From Candidatus Zhuqueibacterota bacterium (GTDB lineage Bacteria; Zhuqueibacterota; Zhuqueibacteria; Thermofontimicrobiales; Sulfurfontimicrobiaceae): a stretch of DNA of 47,852 nucleotides. Each line of letters opens with the position of its first letter. Positions within the stretch are counted from its first letter, which is position 1. Positions 26,840 to 36,211 of the stretch are shown here, piece after piece. The notes beneath the pieces are model-generated. The model searched no databases, had not been told where the DNA came from, and saw nothing but the letters and a program-made list of their open reading frames with translations. The stretch lies in the NCBI GenBank assembly GCA_016927835.1, contig JAFGMA010000417.1, positions 1 through 47,852 on the forward strand, written 5' to 3'. The position numbers and the translations under genes were made by a program.

Positions 26840-29800
26840 ATGAACTTGAAAATCACATTATTAATCGTGCTGATTACGCTTTTTGGTTACTCGCTTTCGC
26901 TTCCAGCCGAGAAAGCAGATTTGATCCTTCTCAACGGAAAAATAATCACGGTTGATGTTGATGACCATATTTACCAGGCACTAGCAGCAAAAGAGGGCAA
27001 AATTCTCGCGGTCGGGAGCGATTCCGAGATCAAAACCCTGGTGGGACCACAATCAAAAATGATCGATCTCAAAGGGAAATGTGTCACCCCGGGATTGATC
27101 GATTCCCATTATCATTTGATGTACTACGGCGCGCAATTCTGGGAGGGCTTTCTCAACATTCGCCATCCGGTAGCGACATCAAAATCCGAGCTTTTACAGG
27201 TTGTGGGAGATTACGCCCAGCAGTTAAGTCCGGGGGAATGGATCTCGGGCAACCAGGGATTCATGCTTCAACTAAATGAAACGATCAGTCGCTGGGATCT
27301 GGATACGGTCGCTCCGAACAATCCCGCCTATCTCCGCCACGCCAGCGGGCAGTATTCAGTGGTAAATTCAATGGCGCTCGAAATCGCCGGAATAGACAGC
27401 AGCACGCCCAGTCCGCCTGGCAGCCTCATCATGCACGATGCCAATGGTCAGCCAACCGGAATTTTGTCGCATTATCCGGCTGAAAACCTGGTGGGTAAAT
27501 ACGCCCCCGGTTACGGCGACCGAACGGATGAGGAGACATTTGAAAATATTGAGCGCGGTCAGCAGCTCTGCCTCGAAGCTGGTTACACCTCGGTTCAGGA
27601 TGTCATTGTCGGCAACGTCTCCGACATTATGTCCTACAAGCAATTCGCCGACAGCGGTTTGCTAAAAGTCCGGCTCTATGCGATGTTGTATCTCGATTAC
27701 GAACAGCAGGCGGATACGTTGGCAAAGATTTTTAAACCCATTGATTCGGGTTTATTTAAATTCGGCGGCTGGAAACTGGCAATGGATGGCGGTTTGGCAG
27801 CAGGAACCACATTGATGTACGACAAAAACCTGTATGCTTCCCAGATTTCATATCCGTACCATTCGCAGGAAGAACTGAATCACATTGTCCAAATATTGCA
27901 TGACACCGGTTTGCAAGTTGCGATTCATGTCGGTGGGGATGAAGGAATCGACATGGTAATAACTGCCTTTGAAAATGCCATGCAGTCCAATCCGCGTCCT
28001 GATCCGCGCCACCGCATCGAGCACGGGCTTTTTCCCACCGTAACTGCATTACAGCGCATGCAGGCTAGCAATATCATCCTGTCAACCCAACCGCAGTGGA
28101 TAACCTGGTATGGCGACGGATATGCGCAAACCACCGATGACGGCACTATGGCGCGTTTCCTGCCCCTTAAAACCATGCTGGATATGGGAATTCCCCTGGC
28201 GTTTGGCTGTGATGTGCCGGCTTCACCGTATCAGGAGCCGAAATGGGCATTCAAAGGCGCAACTTTGCGACGGACCGTCGCCGGCACTCCATTGACACAA
28301 ACCGAACGGTTGACGATTCAGGAAGCATTGCGCATTCACACAATGGGATCAGCGTATGCTGGCTTTGCCGAAGATTCAACCGGATCGCTTGAACCGGGAA
28401 AATTCGCCGATTTGGTGATCTGGACGCACGATATTTACACCATGAGTCCCACGGAAGCTAACGATTTGGCAGCGGAAATGACCATAGTCGGCGGGGAGAT
28501 AGTTTTCGATGACGGCAAGAATCCGGTTACGTATGCAGCCAACCACTGGTTTTCTACTGGAAATATGCTGCATGCCCGACTGGACCACACTGCTACCCTA
28601 TTGAAAAATGGCAAGGTCCTGATAGTCGGATGGGATTCGAATGTGGCGGAATTGTACGATCCCGTATCCGACACATTCTCGGCAACCGGCAGTACTATTT
28701 ATAATCACCGGCAAGGCGCGACGGCAACGCTGATGGATGATGGTCAGGTTCTCATCGTCGGCGGAGTCAACGCCCCGCAAGCTGCGGAGTTATTTGATCC
28801 GGCAACGGGCAATTTTCAACTGACAGGCAATTTAAATACTGTCCACAGCTATCACACAGCAGCATTACTGCCTGATAGCCGGGTGCTAATCGCTGGGGGG
28901 CAGGAGCAGAACGGACCCCAAACGCATGCAGTCTGCGAAATTTATGATCCGCTGTCTGGTACATTCAGCCTGACCGACAGCCTTAGCGATGATCGATCAT
29001 GCCATACCGCCACGCTTCTACCGAACGGACAGGTACTGATCGTCGGAGGGATTCAAACGAGTACACCCGGGAACGCATATAATCTGAGTTCATGTGAATT
29101 GTATCATCCTGTTAATGGCAGTTTCAGCCCCGCTCAAAGCCTGGTTCTGCCTCGAAGCAGCCATGCAGCAACCCTGTTAAACGATGGCAGGGTACTGATT
29201 TCATGCGGCGTCTGGAATCAGCGCTATGGTGAGTTATACGATCCGTCAATGGGAACCTGGTCACAAACCGGCGAAATGACCATCATGCGGCGAAACTATC
29301 ATACGGCAACCCTGCTTTGCAACGGTAACGTATTGCTGGCGGGGGGATTTATTAATGCATCAACTTCTACTGCCGAGATATACGATCCATCGACGAATAC
29401 ATTCAGCGCAGTGGACAGCATGATTACTGCCAGAATGGAGCATACTGCCACACGCCTGCCCGACGGTAGCGTGCTGGTAACAGGTGGCTACAGCGCCAGC
29501 GGTGCTATTAATCTGGCAGAACGGTTTGTTATTGATACGACTGTTGTAAGAGTTAACGATAACCTGAACCATTATCCGAATGCTCCGGAGCATTTTCAAT
29601 TATTGCAGAATTATCCAAATCCGTTCAATCCAACTACAACAATACAATTCCGGCTTCCGGTAGCGGCTCAAGTTGAGTTGTCCATTTGCAATATTATAGG
29701 TGAAAAAGTCCGGACCCTGCTGCGTCAGCGGCGCGATGCTGGATTGCATTCGATCACGTGGGATGGTCTGGATGATGCTGGCAAATCTATTTCGTGCGGT

Positions 29801-29866
29801 GTCTATCTGTGCGTGATGCAATCAAATAACTATATGGATTCCAAAAAGATTATTCTTCTCAAATAG
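26840..29866 (+). CDS. Exported YtcJ-like amidohydrolase fused to a kelch propeller and sorting tail
   Basis: The 1008-residue protein starts at ATG 26840 (GGGAG at 26829-26833). The 126 upstream bases in frame lack coding character and are excluded. Residues 1-21 form a signal peptide. Residues ~25-560 are an amidohydrolase-family-3 domain with a full apparent metal set: His90 and His92 (SHYH), Lys312 (GWKLAMDGG), His363 (AIHVGG), His395 (RIEHG) and Asp458 (FGCDVPA). This suggests hydrolysis of an amide, formamide or carbamate. Residues ~566-900 carry seven kelch-like blades (HTATLL.NGKVLIVGG...ELYDP). The tail begins at ~920 (LLQNYPNPFNPTT...KKIILLK). Amidohydrolases of this type are usually intracellular and single-domain, so this is an unusual fusion. 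The substrate is unknown. Confidence 0.88.
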   Translation: MNLKITLLIVLITLFGYSLSLPAEKADLILLNGKIITVDVDDHIYQALAAKEGKILAVGSDSEIKTLVGPQSKMIDLKGKCVTPGLIDSHYHLMYYGAQFWEGFLNIRHPVATSKSELLQVVGDYAQQLSPGEWISGNQGFMLQLNETISRWDLDTVAPNNPAYLRHASGQYSVVNSMALEIAGIDSSTPSPPGSLIMHDANGQPTGILSHYPAENLVGKYAPGYGDRTDEETFENIERGQQLCLEAGYTSVQDVIVGNVSDIMSYKQFADSGLLKVRLYAMLYLDYEQQADTLAKIFKPIDSGLFKFGGWKLAMDGGLAAGTTLMYDKNLYASQISYPYHSQEELNHIVQILHDTGLQVAIHVGGDEGIDMVITAFENAMQSNPRPDPRHRIEHGLFPTVTALQRMQASNIILSTQPQWITWYGDGYAQTTDDGTMARFLPLKTMLDMGIPLAFGCDVPASPYQEPKWAFKGATLRRTVAGTPLTQTERLTIQEALRIHTMGSAYAGFAEDSTGSLEPGKFADLVIWTHDIYTMSPTEANDLAAEMTIVGGEIVFDDGKNPVTYAANHWFSTGNMLHARLDHTATLLKNGKVLIVGWDSNVAELYDPVSDTFSATGSTIYNHRQGATATLMDDGQVLIVGGVNAPQAAELFDPATGNFQLTGNLNTVHSYHTAALLPDSRVLIAGGQEQNGPQTHAVCEIYDPLSGTFSLTDSLSDDRSCHTATLLPNGQVLIVGGIQTSTPGNAYNLSSCELYHPVNGSFSPAQSLVLPRSSHAATLLNDGRVLISCGVWNQRYGELYDPSMGTWSQTGEMTIMRRNYHTATLLCNGNVLLAGGFINASTSTAEIYDPSTNTFSAVDSMITARMEHTATRLPDGSVLVTGGYSASGAINLAERFVIDTTVVRVNDNLNHYPNAPEHFQLLQNYPNPFNPTTTIQFRLPVAAQVELSICNIIGEKVRTLLRQRRDAGLHSITWDGLDDAGKSISCGVYLCVMQSNNYMDSKKIILLK

Positions 29867-29939
29867 TGCAATATTGCCGGATCAAAAATAAGGCGATATT
29901 TCCTAATTGAAAGCAATCACACCGCAAAGTGCGGGGAAA

Positions 29940-29974
29940 TAGCCTTTCAAAGGTTTGTAGCCTTTGAAAGGCTA
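29940..29974. terminator. Perfect 14-bp hairpin after the amidohydrolase-kelch gene
   Basis: TAGCCTTTCAAAGG (29940-29953) is perfectly inverted in CCTTTGAAAGGCTA (29961-29974) with a 7-base loop. The sequence just before (29922-29934) forms a second small hairpin, CCGCA-AAG-TGCGG. The pair lies 70 bases after the stop codon and could end transcription. There is only a short AT tract after it, with no clean U-run. Confidence 0.5.
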
Positions 29975-30111
29975 AATTATACAGAAGTTCTGTCTTTGAT
30001 AGCAGTGAATTTTGAATTTGAAGCATCAAACCTGACATTTCCGGAACCAAAACAAGGCGCGCTGCGTGTGTCTATCGAATTCATCCTGATTTTAGAACGC
30101 GGGAGACTATC

Positions 30112-31788
30112 ATGCGAAAATCCAGATTGCAGCCAATTTTTTTAATACTACTGATATCTTTGCTCACCGTCTTGACCGATCCGATTCACGCTCAATTACC
30201 GGCTTTTCCGGGGGCATCCGGCTTCGGGGCGTTTGCTGCAGGCGGGCGCGGCGGTGACGTGTACCATGTTACAAGCCTTGAAGACGATGGTCCCGGCTCG
30301 TTCCGATTTGGCATTGAAACTGCCGACTCTCCCCGAACGATTGTCTTCGATATGTCAGGAAATATCGGGTTGACCAGCTATCTCTACATCCGCTCATCCA
30401 GTATGACAATTGCCGGACAGACAGCCCCCGATCCCGGCATTTGCATTCAAAATTATGGCATCACGGTGCTGGCTGATAATGTCATCCTGCGCCATCTCAG
30501 GCTGCGTCCCGGCGATATGTATTTGGCGCCGAGAAGCGAAGGCGGCTTCACCGAAGATGCGCTCACGCTTTCAGGGGACACTATTATTGCGGATCATATT
30601 TCGGCTTCATGGGGTGTTGATGAGAATCTGAGTTGCGGCACCTCGTTTCGCAATATCACGATTCAATATTGTATCATTGCCGAAGGATTGCATCGAACAC
30701 TTTACTACCACGGCGAATATGCACCCGATTGTGAGGGGCATAGTATGGGCAGCTTGATAAAATGCCGCGGCATCGATGCCGAAGCTTCGTTGCATCACAA
30801 CCTGTGGGCGCACAACAACAATCGGAATCCGGCGATTGGTTCGTACGAAGGCATGGAATACGTTCAAATTGATGTGCGAAACAATGTGATGTACAACTGT
30901 GGTACCTTCGGATACAGCAGCGGCGCAAGCAAGCAGGTGGATCTTAATTATGTCGGAAATTATATCATCGCCGGCAGAAGTACCTCCCCGAAAAACCGCA
31001 GACGGGCGTTCGATGCCAATGCGCCGAATAATTTGCATATTTATCAGGCTGATAATTTAATTGATCCGGATCTGGATACCTTGCGCGATGGAATCAATAC
31101 CGGCTGGGGCATGTTCGATGACACGTGGACGTCACACCAGCAGCCGTTCCCCATGCCCACAATTGAAACGCAGTCGGCGGACAGGTCATACAACAGCGTG
31201 CTGGCAACTGCCGGAGCGTATCCCTGGTGCCGCGATAGTGTGGACGCGCGCATCATCCGGGACCTGCGCCACGGAACCGGAAAAATTATCGATTCCCAGG
31301 AAGAGGTGGGCGGATTCCCGGCGTTGGCTGTCGTCACTCGTCCCGATGACTGGGATACCGATCAGGACGGTATGCCCGACGCCTGGGAACAAGCGCATGG
31401 ATTCGATAAAAGCGATCCCGGCGACCGAAATGAAGATTCGAATCAGAACGGCTATACCAACCTGGAAGAGTATTTGAATAGCATTGCCCTGCCAAGCAAC
31501 GTACAGGATTCCCTTAGTCCCGACTCATTCGGATTGAAATTGCACGTTTATCCGAATCCGTTTCATCCCGCCACGCACATCAGTTATAGCCTGTCAGGAC
31601 GCGCCCATGTTAAACTTATGCTGTATAACTGCCTGGGACAGCGAATACGTGTGCTCACAGACGGTTTGCAGCCCGCAGGTCACCATTCAACAAAAGCGGA
31701 ACTCTCCAGTCTGCCTAATGGCGTTTATTTCATCTTGTTGAGTGCCGGGAATAGAAGCATGACCAAAAAGATTGCGTTGCTTTGGTGA
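30112..31788 (+). CDS. Exported pectate-lyase-like (PL1 type) polysaccharide lyase with diverged sorting tail
   Basis: The 558-residue protein has a signal peptide (ends PIHAQ) and then a PL1-type beta-helix. Recognisable elements are FPGASGFGAFAAGGRGGDVYHVT, IRSSSMTIAGQTAP, DNVILRHLRLRPGD, IIADHISASWGVDENLS and LHHNLWAHNNNRNPA, the usual calcium and catalytic-Arg region. Pectate lyases cleave polygalacturonate by beta-elimination. Residues ~417-456 (DTDQDGMPDAWEQ...NQNGYTNLEEYL) are a calcium-binding thrombospondin-3/EF-like segment. The tail (~476-558, YPNPFHPATHISYSL...KKIALLW) is the most diverged in the window. The gene starts 245 bases after the amidohydrolase-kelch gene and ends before a 481-base gap. 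Confidence 0.87.
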   Translation: MRKSRLQPIFLILLISLLTVLTDPIHAQLPAFPGASGFGAFAAGGRGGDVYHVTSLEDDGPGSFRFGIETADSPRTIVFDMSGNIGLTSYLYIRSSSMTIAGQTAPDPGICIQNYGITVLADNVILRHLRLRPGDMYLAPRSEGGFTEDALTLSGDTIIADHISASWGVDENLSCGTSFRNITIQYCIIAEGLHRTLYYHGEYAPDCEGHSMGSLIKCRGIDAEASLHHNLWAHNNNRNPAIGSYEGMEYVQIDVRNNVMYNCGTFGYSSGASKQVDLNYVGNYIIAGRSTSPKNRRRAFDANAPNNLHIYQADNLIDPDLDTLRDGINTGWGMFDDTWTSHQQPFPMPTIETQSADRSYNSVLATAGAYPWCRDSVDARIIRDLRHGTGKIIDSQEEVGGFPALAVVTRPDDWDTDQDGMPDAWEQAHGFDKSDPGDRNEDSNQNGYTNLEEYLNSIALPSNVQDSLSPDSFGLKLHVYPNPFHPATHISYSLSGRAHVKLMLYNCLGQRIRVLTDGLQPAGHHSTKAELSSLPNGVYFILLSAGNRSMTKKIALLW

Positions 31789-32269
31789 TTCAAGCGATTG
31801 CATTGCAACATGGGTTGAGCACGCATATAATCTCATAATCCTGAATTTGGTTTCTCGCCCATCGATCGCCTTTCATTCTGCCTCGATTTCCATTTGATCT
31901 GATCGCCATCCGGGCTCCTTTCATTCGCTTCAGCCTCTTTGGTGCTTCTTGTGATGCAAATGCGTTTCAGGTGCGGGACGACCTCCAGCTTTCATAAAGC
32001 CGAAAAAACCTGTTCCGCTTTTGTCAACTAATCTTTTTATTCATTCATTCAAAAAAATGTTGGGAATTCCCGGCAAAGCTTCTTATATTCACACCTCAAC
32101 AGCCGATTCAGATGTCATTTTTCGGGGCACTTAACGCACAGGAAATTTAAAAGCGGTGCGTCAAATCAGCCAAAAAGACCATTCGGGCTGTAACCGGCTA
32201 CAATCGAAATCACCGACAAACTCCTGTAATCAATGCAATCCATGGAAAAACTGTTGACTGGGAGGTAAT
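31789..32269. other. Intergenic leader of the GH3 gene
   Basis: No gene is seen in this 481-base gap. A 10-bp perfect palindrome GGGAATTCCC (32062-32071) lies ~200 bases before the GH3 start, close to a TATATT-like hexamer, but no matching -35 was found. The stretch ends in a strong GGGAGG ribosome site at 32260-32265. Confidence 0.4.
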
Positions 32270-34888
32270 ATGACCAATTCAAAACGCAATCACTGCGTAG
32301 ATATTTTTAACCTGCTCATCGCTTTCGTGCTGCTGCTGCAAATGCCATTCACTGTATTCTCTCGCGATGACAGCGCACAACCGATTTACCTCGATCCGGA
32401 TCAAACTTTTGAAACACGCGCGCGCGACTTTCTTTCGCGGATGACGCTGGAAGAAAAGCTCTCTCAAATGATGAGTCGCACGCCGACGCCATTGACGCGC
32501 TTCGGAATTCCGGGATATCGCTGGGGCGGTGAACCGGGTCATGCGGTGTACGCCAGAACCGGTGTGACAACCATTTTTCCGCAGGCAATTGCACAGGCAG
32601 CAACCTGGAATGAAGCCCTCATTCGCAGGGTTGCCTCGGCAATTTCGGACGAATCGCGGGCGCGATTCCATGGCGGCGTACCAAATACGGGACTAACATT
32701 CTGGAGCCCGGTGGTTGAATTGGCGCGCGATCCTCGCTGGGGCAGAACCCACGAATGCTATGGTGAGGATCCCTATCTCACCTCGCGCATGAGTCTGGCA
32801 TTTGTGAAAGGCTTGCAAGGCGATCATCCGCGCTACCTTAAAACTATTGCTGCGCCGAAACATTATGCTGCCAACAATGAAGAATGGTGCCGGCACACGG
32901 CTTCCTCGGAAATCGACGAACAACTGCTGCGCGAATATTACCTGTTGCCGTACCAGGTGCTGGTTGAAGAGGGCAAAGCCGAATCCATCATGGCTGCCTA
33001 CAACGCCCTGAATGGCGTGCCCTGCTGCTGCAATAAAGAATTGCTGACAGATATCCTGCGCGGCGAATGGGGTTTCGATGGCAGCGTGGTCTCGGACTGC
33101 AACGGAATTGTGGATATCTTTAAAAACCACCGCTATGTTTCAACGGTGCAGGAAGCCATCGCTGCCTCGATAAACGCCGGACTGGATATGGAGTGCGGCG
33201 ATTTATTCAAAGTGTACCTGCCGGAAGTGGTTAGCAGCGGACTGGTTACGGAAGAGACGATTGATGTGGCGGTTGGTCGGTTGTTGCTTTCGCGCTTTCG
33301 CCTCGGATTATACGATCCGCCGGAGCGTGTGCCATATACCAAAATTCCCATGAGCGTCGTCGATAGCCCCGACCACCGGCAACTCGCACGAATCGCCGCG
33401 CGAGAGGCAATCGTATTGCTCAAGAATGAAAATGAACTACTGCCTCTGGATAAAAACAATATCAAATCCATCGCTGTCATCGGTCCCAATGCCGATGTGT
33501 GCCAACTCGGCGGCTATACGGGAAACTATTCAAAAGCAGTGTCCCCCTTGGAGGGTATTAAAAATAAAATTGACAGCTTGAAAATTCGCTACGAAAAAGG
33601 ATGTGATATTAAGCAGCAACTTCCGCCGGTTCCGACGGAGTGCCTGATTCCACCAGGGGCTAAACCTGGTGAGCACGGGCTGCGGGGAGAATATTTCAAC
33701 AATACCGATTTATCCGGGACGCCGGTGATGGTACGCATCGATTCGACAGTGAATTTTGATGCCAGCCGCGGCGCGGTTCATCCCCAAATCCATGCCGACA
33801 CATTTTCCGTGCGCTGGACCGGTAAATTTGTCGCGCCGATGACCGGACCGTATTACATTGGCGCGGTTTTCGATGATGCCATTCGCTTGTACTGGGAAGG
33901 AAAACTGCTCATTGACACCTGGACAAATCGAAACAGATCGTCTGCGGTTAAATTGCTGCAACTTGAATCGGGGCGACATTATGATCTGCGGATCGAGTAC
34001 TGCGAGCACTGGTACAAAGCTGCAATGAGCCTCTGCGGTGCGCCAAAAGATCCGCAAAAATTCCGCAAAGCTGCCGAGATCGCTCGTGCAGCAGATGCCG
34101 CAATCGTGGTGTTGGGTACGGATTTAAGCGTTGAAAACGAAGGTGTCGATCGATCTGATCTGGATTTGCCCGGGGAACAGGAAGAACTGATCAAAGCCAT
34201 TTTCGCGGCAAATGCCAGAACTATCGCAGTGCTGCAAAACGGCAGCGCGCTTTCCATCAACTGGCTGAGCGAATATATCCCGGCGATCCTCGTTGCATGG
34301 TTTGCAGGCGAAGAGTCGGGCAATGCTATCGCGGATGTGCTGTTCGGCGATTTTAATCCCGCGGGACGCCTGCCGCTTACCTTTTATAAATCAGTGGATC
34401 AATTGCCGCCTTTCAGGGATTATGATATCCGAAAAGGACGCACATACATGGCGGAAATCCGCAAAGGAGGCAGTTATCGCTCGCAAACGGATACGCCGCT
34501 GTATCCCTTCGGTCATGGACTGAGCTACACCCGCTTCAGTTACAGCGATCTGAGGATATCACCGCAGCGCATCGCCCGGGACGGAACGGTGACTGTAAGC
34601 GCAACCGTGAAAAATATCGGCAAAGGCGCCGGCGACGAAGTGGTGCAGCTTTATATCAGCGATGTGGAAGCCGGCGTCGCCCGCCCGTTGAAACAACTCA
34701 AGGGATTCAAACGCATCACGCTCAAGCCGAATGAGAGCCGGTCCGTCAGCTTCAGCCTTCCCGCGCGTGACTTATCGTTCTGGGATGTAAATGAAAAGCG
34801 TTTCGTCATCGAGCCTGGTGCGTTCGAAGTCCTGGTTGGCGCCTCATCGGAAGATATCAGGCTGCATGGCACTTTCAACGTCGAATGA
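32270..34888 (+). CDS. Exported glycoside hydrolase family 3 enzyme with PA14 insertion
   Basis: The 872-residue protein begins with a signal-like segment (residues ~12-31). The GH3 N-terminal TIM barrel carries ARDPRWGR, KHYAANNEE (197-205) and the nucleophile Asp276 in VVSDCNG. The GH3 C-terminal domain opens near 378 (REAIVLLKNE). A PA14 carbohydrate-binding domain is inserted at ~471-590 (LRGEYFNNTDLSG...DLRIEYCE), after which the fold resumes with ENEGVDRSDLDLPG (~622-635, likely acid/base region). A fibronectin-III-like C-terminus follows (~775-872). This architecture is typical of beta-glucosidases and beta-xylosidases, and the sequence resembles xylan beta-xylosidase types. It lacks the sorting tail and is probably periplasmic. 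It is followed after 57 bases by the GH99-like gene. Confidence 0.9.
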   Translation: MTNSKRNHCVDIFNLLIAFVLLLQMPFTVFSRDDSAQPIYLDPDQTFETRARDFLSRMTLEEKLSQMMSRTPTPLTRFGIPGYRWGGEPGHAVYARTGVTTIFPQAIAQAATWNEALIRRVASAISDESRARFHGGVPNTGLTFWSPVVELARDPRWGRTHECYGEDPYLTSRMSLAFVKGLQGDHPRYLKTIAAPKHYAANNEEWCRHTASSEIDEQLLREYYLLPYQVLVEEGKAESIMAAYNALNGVPCCCNKELLTDILRGEWGFDGSVVSDCNGIVDIFKNHRYVSTVQEAIAASINAGLDMECGDLFKVYLPEVVSSGLVTEETIDVAVGRLLLSRFRLGLYDPPERVPYTKIPMSVVDSPDHRQLARIAAREAIVLLKNENELLPLDKNNIKSIAVIGPNADVCQLGGYTGNYSKAVSPLEGIKNKIDSLKIRYEKGCDIKQQLPPVPTECLIPPGAKPGEHGLRGEYFNNTDLSGTPVMVRIDSTVNFDASRGAVHPQIHADTFSVRWTGKFVAPMTGPYYIGAVFDDAIRLYWEGKLLIDTWTNRNRSSAVKLLQLESGRHYDLRIEYCEHWYKAAMSLCGAPKDPQKFRKAAEIARAADAAIVVLGTDLSVENEGVDRSDLDLPGEQEELIKAIFAANARTIAVLQNGSALSINWLSEYIPAILVAWFAGEESGNAIADVLFGDFNPAGRLPLTFYKSVDQLPPFRDYDIRKGRTYMAEIRKGGSYRSQTDTPLYPFGHGLSYTRFSYSDLRISPQRIARDGTVTVSATVKNIGKGAGDEVVQLYISDVEAGVARPLKQLKGFKRITLKPNESRSVSFSLPARDLSFWDVNEKRFVIEPGAFEVLVGASSEDIRLHGTFNVE

Positions 34889-34945
34889 GGAGCAGCAATT
34901 TCAAGATAAAACAATTAAAAACGGCTCACTTTGGAGAGACATAAT

Positions 34946-36007
34946 ATGGCAACCAAAAAATTTTTATTCATTTGTCTTGCAGTATTCTACACAGCCTCCG
35001 CAGCTTTCGCCGCTGATCCAAACCAGGGATTTGCTTTTGATGACAAAGTCGTGCTGGCATACTATTATATCTGGTTTAATGAGGACTCCTGGCTAAACGA
35101 TACTCATGGAAGGTTCGAAAAAGTAACCCCCCTGGTTGGCGCCTATAACTCAACCGAACCGTGGATTGTGGACAAACACCTTTCGCAGATGCAGCGTGCC
35201 AAAATCGATGCTATCGCCGTCTCCTGGTGGTATGAAGAGGAAGTCTTTAAAACGAATGCAACGCTCGATATCATCTTTGAGAAAGCGCCCCAATATAACC
35301 TTAAGGTCACTGTTGATTACGAACGCGGCAGGTTTCCGATTGATTCGGTTTATCACGATTTGTCCTATTTCCTGAAGCGATATAAAGATCACCCGGCAAT
35401 GCTCAAAGTGGAAGGTTTGCCCGTAGTGATGGTATGGACCACCTGGGGGCATACGCCCGAAGAATGGCGGGATCTGTTCGAAAGGCTGGAGCATGAGGGA
35501 CTGCCCGCCTTCCCGATTATGTCGGGCAGCTATGAAGATGGCAAAGGCGCACGCTATCTAAATCCTTTCAGGGCGCTGGAAGTGTACACGCTGGTGGATA
35601 TCGAGGATTGCAAGCTGGCGGAATATATGAAAACCATGCGCAAACACATAGACGAATATAATCAAAAGACCGGATTCAAAATTGGGAAACCGGCTCAACA
35701 CCACGCGACGATCTCGCCGGGGTATGATGAAACAAAGAATCCGGGACGCCGATTCGACCACGGCGGCTGGCTGGGCGCAGGCTGGAAAGACCGCACGAAA
35801 TTCGGCGTCCATTATCCGGATGATCCCGAGGGTGCGTATTATCGTGGTACTTTCGAAGCCGCCATGGCTTCAAATCCCGACTGGCTGCATATCTCGACAT
35901 TTAACGAATTGGGCGAACACAGCCATATCGAAGCCACGTTTGAATTTGGCTATAAATATATCGATATCACCGCCGAATTGGTTGAAAAATTCAAAGCCGG
36001 GAAGTGA
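34946..36007 (+). CDS. Exported GH99/WbsX-like glycan hydrolase
   Basis: The 353-residue protein starts at ATG 34946 (GGAGAG at 34933-34938), preferred to the TTG at 34931. It has a signal peptide (MATKKFLFICLAVF...AFA). Family marks include AYYYIWFNEDSW, the strand AIAVSWWYEEEVF, PVVMVWTTWGHTPEEW, PGYDETKNPGRR and STFNELGEHSHIEATFEFG. These match GH99-type endo-alpha-mannosidases and the related WbsX-like proteins, where the C-terminal FNE and E-x-x-F region sits near the active site. The substrate is uncertain and the family is not well defined at this distance. Adjacency to the GH3 gene suggests joint glycan breakdown. Confidence 0.72.
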   Translation: MATKKFLFICLAVFYTASAAFAADPNQGFAFDDKVVLAYYYIWFNEDSWLNDTHGRFEKVTPLVGAYNSTEPWIVDKHLSQMQRAKIDAIAVSWWYEEEVFKTNATLDIIFEKAPQYNLKVTVDYERGRFPIDSVYHDLSYFLKRYKDHPAMLKVEGLPVVMVWTTWGHTPEEWRDLFERLEHEGLPAFPIMSGSYEDGKGARYLNPFRALEVYTLVDIEDCKLAEYMKTMRKHIDEYNQKTGFKIGKPAQHHATISPGYDETKNPGRRFDHGGWLGAGWKDRTKFGVHYPDDPEGAYYRGTFEAAMASNPDWLHISTFNELGEHSHIEATFEFGYKYIDITAELVEKFKAGK

Positions 36008-36114
36008 TTGCAGCACGACATAAGTATAGAACTAATTTCGGGATATGAGGCGAGAATGAGATTCAAATCGAAAAGTGATTTATGACCAAGGCGGCGAGAT
36101 TAGGTTATAAAACG

Positions 36115-36194
36115 CAATACCTCAACCAAAGGCTTCAGATAATCTTTCAATGTCAATCTGTTGAAAGTGTTGGTTGCCCTTGGCTGAGGTATTG
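36115..36194. repeat. Nested inverted repeat downstream of the GH99-like gene
   Basis: CAATACCTCAACCAAAGG (36115-36132) is inverted at CCCTTGGCTGAGGTATTG (36177-36194), 16 of 18 positions matching. Inside lies a second stem, CTTTCAA (36144-36150) with TTGAAAG (36161-36167). This is a plausible transcription terminator or dispersed repeat. Confidence 0.6.
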
Positions 36195-36211
36195 TTGTCA
36201 AGTTGATTATT

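Noticed and set aside
30607..31038. 143-codon minus-strand frame within the pectate-lyase-like gene
   Set aside because: It is antisense to a well-supported gene and has no independent evidence.
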